NCBI RefSeq assembly: GCF_021117365.1
Contig: NZ_CP088262.1
Coordinates: 3,846,501-3,910,500, forward strand
DNA from: Nocardioides sp. cx-173
GTDB lineage: Bacteria > Actinomycetota > Actinomycetes > Propionibacteriales > Nocardioidaceae
Length of the DNA stretch: 64,000 nt
Direction of reading: 5' to 3'
Both the position numbers and the translations under genes were made by a program. The notes under the pieces were generated by a model. The model had not been told where the DNA came from, searched no databases, and saw nothing but the letters and a program-made list of their open reading frames with translations. Shown here in pieces: positions 26,111-34,072 of this stretch (its first letter is position 1; every line of letters starts with the position of its first letter).

Positions 26111-27518
26111 CCGGCCTCCCCAGGTCGGTGAGCTCGGCGAGGTCGTAGCGGGTGTAGTCCTCGAGGAACGCGGCACCGTCCTCGAGGAAGAGCGAGCGGG
26201 AGAGGGCGTCGGCGAGGCGGCGGCCCCCGGCGCCGAGCCCGGAGTTCATGTTGCCGTTGAGCCCCATCGACACGCGCGCGCCGTAGGTGAAGTCGTGGAC
26301 CCGGCTCAACCACGGGGCAGAGCCGGGCGTGCGCTCGGTGAAGCCGAAGTCACCGTCGAGGTAGGGGTAGCCGGCGGTGGCCTGGTCCTCCCAGCCCGCC
26401 GGTGGCGTGAAGCGGTCGGCCCAGGTCGCGGCGTACGGCGCCACGTCGCGCAGCTCGGGCCGCGCGGCCAGGTCGACGTTGGGACCGGTGGCGCTGATCA
26501 CCGCGTCGAACCGGAACTCTCCCGCCCCCGTCGCCACCACGATCTCGCCGGTCCCGGGGTCGCCGTCGACCTCGACGGACTTCCAGTCGGCCGAGGTGTG
26601 CCAGGCGAAGGAGTCCCACCCCGTGCAGCGGTGCCAGCTGGCCTGCGGCGGTGGCTGGTTCATGCGCTGGAAGTGCACGGAGTAGCGCCACTTGTCCTCG
26701 TCGGGCAGGTCGGGGAAGTGCGCGCCGAAGGCGTAGAACTCCATCCACCGGAACAGGTTCACGCGCGGCACCTCGGGGCGGCGGTAGAAGAGGTCGACGC
26801 TGGCGGCGCCGTGCTCGAGTGCCGCGCCTGCGTAGTCGAACGCCGAGGCGCCGCCGCCGAGCACGCCGACCCGCTGGCCGGCGAACCGCGCGAAGTCGAG
26901 CCGCTCGCCGGTGTGCGCGTAGCGGTGGGGCGCCAGCGCGTCGCGGACCATCCGGGGCACGGTCCACTCGCCGTTGCCGGCGAGGCCGCTCGCGAGCACG
27001 ACCCGCCGCGCGAGCCGCACGCCTTCGCTGGTCTCCACCTCGAGCAGGTCGCCGGCGGGCCGGATGCCCGTGACGCTCACGCCGTTGTGCACCCGGGGCT
27101 CGGTCACCTTGCGGAACCAGTCCAGGTAGGCCTGCCAGTGGTGCTTGGGGATGAAGCGCAGGTCCTCCCAGGCGGCGTCGCCGTGCGCGGCGCGGTACCA
27201 CGCCTCCGGGGTCAGTGACGGCAGCCCCTGGTCGGGACCGGTGAGGGTCTTGGGGGTCCGCAGCGTGTGCATGGCGGCGTACGTCGTCCACGGGCCCTCG
27301 CTGCCGGCGGGCGCGGCGTCGAGCAGGAGGACGTTGGTGACGGCGCGCCGCTTGAGGGCGAAGGCCACCGTGAGCCCCGCCTGGCCGGCGCCGACGATGA
27401 GCACGTCGAGCACGTGCTCGCCGTCCCGGGTGCGCGGGCGGACCCACTCGGGTCGCGGGTAGGCGGTGAGCTCGAGGTCGCGGCGGACCCGCTCCTCGAG
27501 TGTGTCGAGCGCAGTCAT
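26097..27518 (-). CDS. FMO-like FAD/NADPH monooxygenase or oxidoreductase
   Basis: A 473-residue flavoprotein with two dinucleotide-binding folds: I-V-G-A-G-Q-A-G (about residue 42) for FAD and V-L-G-G-G-A-S-A (about 218) for NADPH. The set G-P-W-x-T-Y near 76 and S-A-T-G-P-N near 337 fits the flavin monooxygenase/N-hydroxylase group. The ATG overlaps the upstream amidase stop (ATGA). Enzymes of this type hydroxylate nitrogen or carry out Baeyer-Villiger oxidation. In operon B it supplies a second oxidation beside the HpaB-type enzyme. Exact reaction unknown. Confidence 0.85.
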   Translation of the reverse strand: MTALDTLEERVRRDLELTAYPRPEWVRPRTRDGEHVLDVLIVGAGQAGLTVAFALKRRAVTNVLLLDAAPAGSEGPWTTYAAMHTLRTPKTLTGPDQGLPSLTPEAWYRAAHGDAAWEDLRFIPKHHWQAYLDWFRKVTEPRVHNGVSVTGIRPAGDLLEVETSEGVRLARRVVLASGLAGNGEWTVPRMVRDALAPHRYAHTGERLDFARFAGQRVGVLGGGASAFDYAGAALEHGAASVDLFYRRPEVPRVNLFRWMEFYAFGAHFPDLPDEDKWRYSVHFQRMNQPPPQASWHRCTGWDSFAWHTSADWKSVEVDGDPGTGEIVVATGAGEFRFDAVISATGPNVDLAARPELRDVAPYAATWADRFTPPAGWEDQATAGYPYLDGDFGFTERTPGSAPWLSRVHDFTYGARVSMGLNGNMNSGLGAGGRRLADALSRSLFLEDGAAFLEDYTRYDLAELTDLGRPDGGR

Positions 27519-28669
27519 CGGTCTCCTTGTAGAAGGGTGTCGAGCCAGCGGGCCCCGCCGAGCAGCGCCGCGTCACCGCCGGCGAAACCGAGCAGCTGGA
27601 CGCCCTGCGGCAGCCCGTCGACGGTGAGCCAGGGCGCCGAGAGCGCCGGCACGCCGAGCAGCGAGGCGGTCGCGGGCATCCGCCGACAGCCGGTGGTGGC
27701 GTGGCCGGACGGGGCGGGGTTGGTGGTGGACAGGGTCAGCACGAGGTCGACCGTCGGGGTGAGATCGGCCCAGGCCGCCTGCAGCTCGGCGCGATGCCGC
27801 AGCGCGGCGGCGAGCCCCTCCGGCCCGATCGCGTCGGCGTGGGCGACCATCTCCCTCAGCCGGGGGTCGGGCTCGCCGGCCGCGACGTAGGTGCGCAGCA
27901 GCGCCGCCGACTCCCCCGCGAACAGGTCGAAGCAGGCCTGGCCGGACCCCACGACCGCGGCGTCGAACGCCGCGAGCCCCGGGTCGGCGTCCACGATCTC
28001 GACCCCGAGCCCGCGCATCCGGGAGACGAGCCCGGCGAGCGCCGCGCGGGTCTCGGGACGCGGGAGCCCGCCGTCGTCGAGCCTCAGCAGCCCGACTCGA
28101 GGCGGTGCCGGCGGACCCGGGACGACGCCCAGCACGTCCAGCACGGCGCTCAGGTCGGTCAGCGAGGAGGCCATCACGCCGAGGTCGTCGAGGGTGTCGG
28201 AGAGCAGGTGCATCCCGCCACGCGGCAGGGCGAGGTGGCTGGGCTTGAACCCCCACACGCCGCAGTACGACGCCGGCCGGATCGTCGAGGCCTGCGACTG
28301 GCTCGCCAGCGCGACCGGCACGAGGCCGGCCCCGACCGCAGCGGCCGACCCCGCCGAGCTGCCGCCCGGCGTGTGGCCGGGAGCGCGCGGGTTGTCGGTG
28401 GGCGTCGTGGTGCCGCAGGCGAAGGGTGTGCTGGTCGTGATCGCGGCGATGACGGCGCCGGCGGCCCGTAGGCGGGCGACGGCCTCCGCGTCGGTCCGGG
28501 GCACCCGGTCGGCGAAGAGTGCCGAGCCGAGCCCCACGGGCATCCCGGCGACGTCGATGATCTCCTTGACCACGACCGGCATCCCGGCGAGCGGCCCGTC
28601 CCCGTGCGACCGGTCGTCGGCGACGTGGGTGAAGGCGCGCAGGGTGGCGTCGGCGCTGCGCAGCGTCAT
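27515..28669 (-). CDS. Amidase-signature hydrolase 1 of operon B
   Basis: A 384-residue amidase-signature protein. The catalytic Lys lies in V-V-V-K-E-I-I-D (about residue 35), the cis-Ser in G-G-S-S-A-G-S (about 103), and the nucleophile Ser in Q-S-Q-A-S-T-I-R-P-A-S (about 126), the variant form seen in amidases with S-x-I-R instead of S-I-R. ATG 28669 overlaps the stop of the deacetylase-like gene. It hydrolyses a carboxamide to acid and ammonia. The substrate is presumably a ring-opened intermediate of this pathway. Confidence 0.88.
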   Translation of the reverse strand: MTLRSADATLRAFTHVADDRSHGDGPLAGMPVVVKEIIDVAGMPVGLGSALFADRVPRTDAEAVARLRAAGAVIAAITTSTPFACGTTTPTDNPRAPGHTPGGSSAGSAAAVGAGLVPVALASQSQASTIRPASYCGVWGFKPSHLALPRGGMHLLSDTLDDLGVMASSLTDLSAVLDVLGVVPGPPAPPRVGLLRLDDGGLPRPETRAALAGLVSRMRGLGVEIVDADPGLAAFDAAVVGSGQACFDLFAGESAALLRTYVAAGEPDPRLREMVAHADAIGPEGLAAALRHRAELQAAWADLTPTVDLVLTLSTTNPAPSGHATTGCRRMPATASLLGVPALSAPWLTVDGLPQGVQLLGFAGGDAALLGGARWLDTLLQGDR

Positions 28670-29541
28670 GGGGCCGGCACCTGCGCGGCGTACCAGTCGT
28701 GGATCTGCGACGACGTCACCGCGGCGACGCCCACGGTCGAGGCGACGGCGGAGGCGATCCGCTCCAGCTCCCCGATGCGGTGCGGGACGCCCATGATGTG
28801 CGGGTGCAGCCCGATCGGCATGACCAGCGGGTTGCGGGCGGCCTCGTGGGTGTGCCGGTCGAGCGTGCGGAGCGCGCGGTCCTCGAGCGTGCCGTCGGGC
28901 TGGAGGCCCACCTGGTAGGTCGTGACGTCGTTCAGCGTGAGCGTGTAGGGCAGCCCGAGGATCGGCCCGTGGTCGGTGCCGAGCCAGACCGGGCGGTCGT
29001 CGACCATCCAGTCGTGGTTGAACTCCAGCCCGGCCGCTCGCATCAACGAGAGCGAGTCGTCGGTCTGGTTCATGCCCGGGCTGAGCCAGCCGCGAGGGCG
29101 CCCGAAGCGCGCCTCGATGCGCGTCAGCGCCTCCGCGATGACCGGCTCCTCGGCCTCGTACGACTGGATCGACTGCTGCCGTACGCCGTGGGCGACCACC
29201 TCCCAGCCGCGCGCCTCGACCAGGTCGGCGACCTGGGGGTAGTGATCGATGACGTCGGCGTTGAGCGCGACCGTGACCGCGCTGCCGAGCGGCGCGAGCG
29301 CCTCCGCGAGCCGCGGCAGCCCCGCGCGCAGGCCGTAGAGCACCCACGAGTGGTTGGCGACGTCCGGGACGACCGTGAGCCCGCCGGGTGCCGGCAGCGC
29401 TGCCCGCGGCATCGGCCGGTCGAGGGTCCAGTGCTCGAGGTTGACCACGACGTTCACGAGGACCGAGGCCCCGTCGAGCGGCTCCAACCGCTGTGCCTCG
29501 GAGGAGAGGGCGAACGGCGCCGGGGGCCTGCGCTCACTCAT
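28666..29541 (-). CDS. Second PuuE-like polysaccharide-deacetylase-fold hydrolase
   Basis: A 291-residue protein with V-N-V-V-V-N-L-E-H-W near residue 29, a D-V-I-D-H-Y motif near 96, A-H-G-V-R-Q-Q-S near 116 and G-L-H-P-H-I-M-G-V-P-H-R near 250. The last is nearly the PuuE consensus H-P-x-I-M-G-x-P-H-R. It is distinct from 25244-26110, which keeps the PuuE N-terminus that this one lacks. ATGA overlaps on both sides tie it to two amidases. Likely role: a cyclic amide or N-carbamoyl hydrolase. Confidence 0.85.
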   Translation of the reverse strand: MSERRPPAPFALSSEAQRLEPLDGASVLVNVVVNLEHWTLDRPMPRAALPAPGGLTVVPDVANHSWVLYGLRAGLPRLAEALAPLGSAVTVALNADVIDHYPQVADLVEARGWEVVAHGVRQQSIQSYEAEEPVIAEALTRIEARFGRPRGWLSPGMNQTDDSLSLMRAAGLEFNHDWMVDDRPVWLGTDHGPILGLPYTLTLNDVTTYQVGLQPDGTLEDRALRTLDRHTHEAARNPLVMPIGLHPHIMGVPHRIGELERIASAVASTVGVAAVTSSQIHDWYAAQVPAP

Positions 29542-30719
29542 GCGATCTCCTGGGCGAGGGCCAGCAGCAGCTCGTCGTCGCCGGCCAGGCCGAGCAGGGA
29601 GGTGCCGATCGGCGCCGTCGTGCCGGCGGTCCGGTGCACCACGGTGCCGGTGGGCAGTGAGAGCTGGGGCACGCCGGCCAGGGAGGCCGGCACGACGAAA
29701 GCAAGGTTGCGGTCGCGGTAGGCGATCAGGTCGGCATGCGGCAGGTCGCGCAGCGGCGCCGCGTCCACCGTGGTCGGCAGCACGGCGAGCCCGTCGTCGA
29801 GCAGCGCCGTCAGTCGCTCCACCAGCAGCACCTGCTGGGCCTCGGCGGCGCGCACCTCGGCGTCGGTGACGTCCGCGGCCGCGAGGATGCGCTCGCGGAT
29901 GCCCTCCCCGAGCTCGGGCTCGTCGCGCAGCACCCACTCCCCGTTGCTCTCCCAGACCTGGCGGCTCATCAGCGGCCAGAAGACGGGTAGCAGCTCGGAG
30001 GGCAGGGGGGAGACGAGCAGCGGCTCCTCCACCAGGGGCAGGCCGAGGCGGTCGGCCCAGGCCGCCGCCACCTGCCGTACGTGGGCGGCCACGTCGGGAG
30101 TCGCCAGGTCGAGCAGGTCGGTGAGCAGCACCAGGCGGCGCACGTCATCGCGTCCCCGCCCCGCCGCGTCGTGGGCGAGCACCCCGAACGCCGCCGCCAC
30201 CGGGCCGAGCGTGCGCGCGAGCAGGCTGACGGTGTCGAAGCGCGGCGCCATCGGACGGACCCCGGCGGTGTCGATGCGCCCGTGCGTCGGCCGGAGCCCG
30301 ACCAGCCCGCAGAACGACGCGGGCGAGCGGATCGACCCGCCCGTGTCGGTGCCGAGCCCCAGGTCGGCGTCGCCGGCGGCGACGGCGCTCGCCGATCCGC
30401 TCGAGGACCCTCCGGGCACCCGGTCGGGCGCGGCGGGGTTCTCCGGCGTGCCGAAGTGGCTGTTGACGCCGAACATGCCCATCGCGAGCTCGTCGGTCGC
30501 GCTCTTGCCGACGACACTCGCGCCGGCGCCGAGCACCCTGGCGACGGCGGCGGCGTGCCGGGTCGCCGGGGCTGCCGCCGCCAGGGTGGGGTTGCCGGCC
30601 GCGGTGACCCGACCGGCCACGTCGTAGAGGTCCTTGACGACGACCCGCACGTCGTCCAGCGGCCCGTGGGACGTGGGCCGCAGGCGCACGTCGCCGTCAG
30701 GTGCGAGTGCCCCGGTCAC
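29538..30719 (-). CDS. Amidase-signature hydrolase 2 of operon B
   Basis: A 393-residue amidase with the canonical triad: Lys in V-V-V-K-D-L-Y-D (about residue 26), cis-Ser in G-G-S-S-S-G-S-A (about 102) and nucleophile Ser in G-T-D-T-G-G-S-I-R-S-P (about 127). GTG 30719 overlaps the monooxygenase stop. It is a different subfamily from the amidase two genes on, so the two probably act on successive amides. It is cytosolic, with no signal peptide. Confidence 0.9.
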   Translation of the reverse strand: MTGALAPDGDVRLRPTSHGPLDDVRVVVKDLYDVAGRVTAAGNPTLAAAAPATRHAAAVARVLGAGASVVGKSATDELAMGMFGVNSHFGTPENPAAPDRVPGGSSSGSASAVAAGDADLGLGTDTGGSIRSPASFCGLVGLRPTHGRIDTAGVRPMAPRFDTVSLLARTLGPVAAAFGVLAHDAAGRGRDDVRRLVLLTDLLDLATPDVAAHVRQVAAAWADRLGLPLVEEPLLVSPLPSELLPVFWPLMSRQVWESNGEWVLRDEPELGEGIRERILAAADVTDAEVRAAEAQQVLLVERLTALLDDGLAVLPTTVDAAPLRDLPHADLIAYRDRNLAFVVPASLAGVPQLSLPTGTVVHRTAGTTAPIGTSLLGLAGDDELLLALAQEIA

Positions 30720-32131
30720 AGCCCGTAGGTCCCCAGGAAGTCGCCGACGAGAGCCTCGGTCTCGGCGAAGGGGTAGAAGCGGTGCGCCTGGGCCCGGACG
30801 ACGGCCGCGTTGCCGGAGTAGAAGCGCTCGTACTGGACGTGGCGCCCCGCGAACTCCGAGCCGACGAGGTCCCACGCGAGCTTGAAGAGCTTCACCCTCT
30901 CCCGGACCGGCAGGTGGTCGGAGCCCATGACGACGTCCATCCCCTCGGCCGCGACCGGGTCCTCGAAGTCGCGCACGGAGGACGGCACCTGGATCACGCC
31001 ACCACCGGCGAGCTCGCCGAGCAGCTTCACCGCTCGGGGGTAGACCTCGGTCTGCATGCCGAGGGCCGCGTAGAGGTACTTGCCGGCCGGTCGGAGCACG
31101 CCGTGCTCATCGGGCTCGGCGAAGGCGTGCGCCGACTCCGTGAGGGCCTCGCAGACGGTCTGGATCATGGAGATCTCGGCGAGCTGGCCCTTGATGGCCA
31201 TGTCGGTGTCGCGCCCGTTGGCCTTGGCGACCAGGCTCGCGACGCCCGTGAGGAAGCGCAGCTTCGCCGTGAGCCGGACGATCGACTGGAGGTTGCCGAT
31301 CTGGTGCGCGGCGGTGCCGAAGAACTGGCTGTTGACCACCTGCACGCTGCCCGCGGCGAACACCGACTCCCACGGCACCAGGACCCGGTCGAAGACCACC
31401 ATCGCGTCGGTCTCGTCGTAGCGGTTGGAGAGCGGGTAGTCGAAGACCTCGCCCGCGGTGGCGTAGGGCCTGCGGCAGAGCAGCCGTAGGCCCGGCGTCC
31501 CGATGGGCACGACGAAGGACAGCGCCCGCGCCGTCTCCTCGGGCGCGAGCGGCCGGATGCTCGTCACGAAGATCGCGTCGGCCACGGCCGCGCCGGTGCC
31601 GAGCATCTGGGCGCCGTCGACCACGATGCCCAGGTCGTTCTCCTCGACCAGGACGACCGGCCGCACCCGGCTGGTCGGGTCGTTGGGGTTCTGCTGCGGC
31701 GGCACGATCGAGTTCGTCACCCACAGCCCTTCGGCCGCCGCCTTGTCGTGGTAGGCGAGGACGCTCTTGCCGAGCTGGTGGGTGTCGGTGTCGAAGAGCT
31801 CAGGGCGCGAGGAGAAGCCGGCGAGCAGGCCGGAGACGTGGTCCGGCCCGCGGCCGATGAACCCGTGGGTCAGCCTGGACCACTCCTCCAGGGTGGCCTT
31901 GCGGCGCTCGTGCTGCTCCCGGGTCCGCGGCACCGTGAAGATCGCGAGCCGGCCCGTTTCGGGGTCGACGAGCGGCGAGCCGGGCAGGCACGAGGCGTCG
32001 TAGACGGCCGCCATGGTCTGCACGACCCCGGCGAACGCCGGGTGCTCGGCCACGTTGGCCACGAGCTCGCCGTCGACGTAGACGGACCGGCCGTCGTCGA
32101 GAGCGGCGGTGTAGTCGGCTCCGGTGCGCAA
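30716..32131 (-). CDS. HpaB-type FADH2-dependent monooxygenase (oxygenase component)
   Basis: A 471-residue member of the 4-hydroxyphenylacetate 3-hydroxylase (HpaB) family. The N-terminus (R-T-G-A-D-Y, then D-G-R-S-V-Y-V-D-G-E) and the acyl-CoA-dehydrogenase-like core (N-D-P-x-S-R near 170, V-P-W-E-S-V-F near 272, C-terminal G-S-D-H-L-P-V-R-E-R-V-K) are all present. The start is a TTG with GAAGGAGAG 7 bp upstream; the nearby GTG is out of frame. It needs reduced flavin, supplied by the reductase at 23278. HpaB relatives hydroxylate phenols and some N-heteroaromatics. Here ring hydroxylation of a pyrrole or pyrimidine is inferred. Confidence 0.92.
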   Translation of the reverse strand: MRTGADYTAALDDGRSVYVDGELVANVAEHPAFAGVVQTMAAVYDASCLPGSPLVDPETGRLAIFTVPRTREQHERRKATLEEWSRLTHGFIGRGPDHVSGLLAGFSSRPELFDTDTHQLGKSVLAYHDKAAAEGLWVTNSIVPPQQNPNDPTSRVRPVVLVEENDLGIVVDGAQMLGTGAAVADAIFVTSIRPLAPEETARALSFVVPIGTPGLRLLCRRPYATAGEVFDYPLSNRYDETDAMVVFDRVLVPWESVFAAGSVQVVNSQFFGTAAHQIGNLQSIVRLTAKLRFLTGVASLVAKANGRDTDMAIKGQLAEISMIQTVCEALTESAHAFAEPDEHGVLRPAGKYLYAALGMQTEVYPRAVKLLGELAGGGVIQVPSSVRDFEDPVAAEGMDVVMGSDHLPVRERVKLFKLAWDLVGSEFAGRHVQYERFYSGNAAVVRAQAHRFYPFAETEALVGDFLGTYGL

Positions 32132-32155
32132 GGTGCACTCTCCTTCGAAAGTCGT

Positions 32156-33133
32156 TCAGGTGGCGAGGATCTGCTCGGCGCCGGGACCGGCGAAGAGCTC
32201 CTCCACGGTGAAGCGGGTGCCGATGAGGCCGTCGGCGACGCAGTAGTCGACGACCTGCTCGAGCATGGGTCGGTTGGCGGCGACACCGGACGCCCAGAGG
32301 TCGGGCCCGAGGTCGCGCTCGGTGGCGAGCAGCTCCTCCAGCTGCCAGGGCAGCACCGTGTCCAGCGCCGTCGAGTCGAAGAGGTCCGTCCGGGCGAGCG
32401 CCTGGGCGCGCACGAACGCGTCGTAGAGCGCCATCGGCAGCGTGGGGTGCGCCTCGGCGAGTGGCCGCTTCACAGCGAGCACGTGCATGGCCGGGAAGAT
32501 GCCCGTCGTGCGGAAGTAGTCCTGCTCGGCCGGGCGCGGGTCGTCGAAGAGTCGCCGCACGCCCCCGCCGGGCCACGTCGACGGGGCGCGGGCCGTCATC
32601 AGGGCGTCGATCTCGCCCGCGGCCAGCAGCTCGGCCAGGCTGGCATCCGAGCGGGACTCGAAGGAGAACCCGTCGGGATAGACCTGGGGGTGCTCGTCGC
32701 CGCTCCGTGCCTCCTCGAGACCGCCGATGACGTACGTCGGCGCGAACCTGTCCAGGCCGTAGTGGTCGTGCAGGATGCCGCGCAGCCAGACACCGGCTGC
32801 CATGTCGAAGACGGAGATCCCGATGCGCCGGCCGGCGAGGTCGGCCGGGGTCCGCACGTCGGCGTGCTCGCTGACGAAGATGCACGAGAGGCGGAAGTGC
32901 CGCGACGGGAACACCGGCACGGCCAGGTACGGGCGGGCCGGATCCTGCAGGGTTCGCAGGTACGTCGCGATCGGGAACTCGCACGCGTCGTAGGTGTGCT
33001 CCACCGTCTGCTGGTTGAAGAGGGCCTGCACGCCGGTCAGCGTGACGTCGGCGTCGAAGCCGTCGACGACGACCCGTCCGTCGGCCAGCGGCCGCGTGCG
33101 TGCGGACTCCGACAACCCGAGCTTCAGCTTCAT
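32156..33133 (-). CDS. 4,5-dihydroxyphthalate decarboxylase-like protein (NMT1/THI5-like fold, no signal peptide)
   Basis: A 325-residue protein resembling the 4,5-dihydroxyphthalate decarboxylase family, which has a periplasmic-binding fold. Blocks seen: A-D-V-T-L-T-G-V near residue 28, C-E-F-P-I-A-T-Y near 50, F-P-S-R-H-F-R near 74 and G-R-R-I-G-I-S near 103. There is no signal peptide or lipobox, so it should be a cytosolic enzyme or sensor rather than a transport protein. ATG overlaps the regulator stop, and the HpaB gene follows after 24 bp. A decarboxylation next to the hydroxylase is the favoured role. Confidence 0.8.
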   Translation of the reverse strand: MKLKLGLSESARTRPLADGRVVVDGFDADVTLTGVQALFNQQTVEHTYDACEFPIATYLRTLQDPARPYLAVPVFPSRHFRLSCIFVSEHADVRTPADLAGRRIGISVFDMAAGVWLRGILHDHYGLDRFAPTYVIGGLEEARSGDEHPQVYPDGFSFESRSDASLAELLAAGEIDALMTARAPSTWPGGGVRRLFDDPRPAEQDYFRTTGIFPAMHVLAVKRPLAEAHPTLPMALYDAFVRAQALARTDLFDSTALDTVLPWQLEELLATERDLGPDLWASGVAANRPMLEQVVDYCVADGLIGTRFTVEELFAGPGAEQILAT

Positions 33134-34071
33134 GCTTCTCCTGTTCCTGGCCCGGGCACGACCGCCCGGGCGCTGATGACGTTCTCGACGCGTGCTCGCA
33201 GAGCCGCGTTGAAGCGGCCGTCGAGCTCCCACTCGATGGCGATGACCTGGCCGGCCTTCGCCTCCGCGATCGGCCCGAGGGTGGCGGCGTTGTTGACGAC
33301 CAGCACCGGCTCGCCCTCGAACCACGCGCCGTCGTCCGGCGCGTCGGGGCCGAGCTCGACGCCCTGGATGTGCCCGGGGTAGTACTGCCCGACGAGCGCG
33401 GTCATCCACTGCACGCCGCGCGCGCTCGGAGCCACGACGACGAGGCTCTCCTGGTCGCGCACGCCGATGATGCGCCGCAGGGCAGCCGGCGACGCGACGA
33501 GGTTGAGCTCGACGACCTGGTCGAGGTCCTTGACCAGGTCGGCGATGTCGTTGAGGTGGAAGATCGGCACGGCGACGGCGTCGAACTCCTCGTCGAGCAC
33601 CCGGCCGGCCGCCTCCGCCAGCAGCACCGGTTGCACCTCCACGCCGCTGGCGCGCTGCACCAGCCTCTGCACGTGGCGCAGGTCGCGCTCGTTGCACTCG
33701 ACGACGGCGATCCGCCGCACCGAGTCCACGCGGTCCAGGGCGACCTCGACCATGCCGGTCAGCTCGAGGGCGGTGAACCCGAGCCGGCGGGCGCGCAGGA
33801 GCACCTCGTCGAGCTCGGTGGCGACCACCTCGCGGGCATCGACGGTGACGCCGTCCTGCTGATCCACGAAGGTGCCGCGCCGCGGCACCGTGCGGACCCG
33901 GCCGCCGGTGGCGAGCCGGCCGATGGCCCGGTCCACCGTGGAGGAGTTCGAGCCGAGCTCGGTGGCCAGCGCCCGGCACGACGGCAGGCGGGACCCCGTC
34001 GGGTAGTACCCGCTGAGGATCCTGTCCAGGATGCGGCGGTAGACCTCGTCCACGCCGGGCGCGACCTCCAC
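33130..34071 (-). CDS. GntR-family transcriptional regulator with unusual effector domain
   Basis: A 313-residue regulator. Residues about 5-70 form a GntR winged helix (I-L-S-G-Y-Y-P-T-G-S-R-L-P-S, then L-A-T-E-L-G-S-N-S-S-T-V-D-R-A, then P-R-R-G-T-F-V). The C-terminal ~230 residues do not look like FCD or UTRA domains; they alternate beta/alpha like a substrate-binding fold. GTG 34071 lies next to the amidohydrolase stop. As the only DNA-binding protein in the island it probably controls operon B and perhaps A and C; candidate palindromes lie in 36295-36470. Confidence 0.82.
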   Translation of the reverse strand: MEVAPGVDEVYRRILDRILSGYYPTGSRLPSCRALATELGSNSSTVDRAIGRLATGGRVRTVPRRGTFVDQQDGVTVDAREVVATELDEVLLRARRLGFTALELTGMVEVALDRVDSVRRIAVVECNERDLRHVQRLVQRASGVEVQPVLLAEAAGRVLDEEFDAVAVPIFHLNDIADLVKDLDQVVELNLVASPAALRRIIGVRDQESLVVVAPSARGVQWMTALVGQYYPGHIQGVELGPDAPDDGAWFEGEPVLVVNNAATLGPIAEAKAGQVIAIEWELDGRFNAALRARVENVISARAVVPGPGTGEA

Positions 34072-34072
34072 G

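Noticed and set aside
27515..28669. Apparent loss of the amidase nucleophile in operon B amidase 1
   Set aside because: The motif Q-A-S-T-I-R-P-A-S aligns with the subfamily form G-S-V-I-R-P-A, so the Ser is retained.
25244..29541. A standard uric acid/allantoin pathway
   Set aside because: PuuE-like genes are present, but no uricase, xanthine dehydrogenase, allantoate amidohydrolase or ureidoglycolate genes are in the window.
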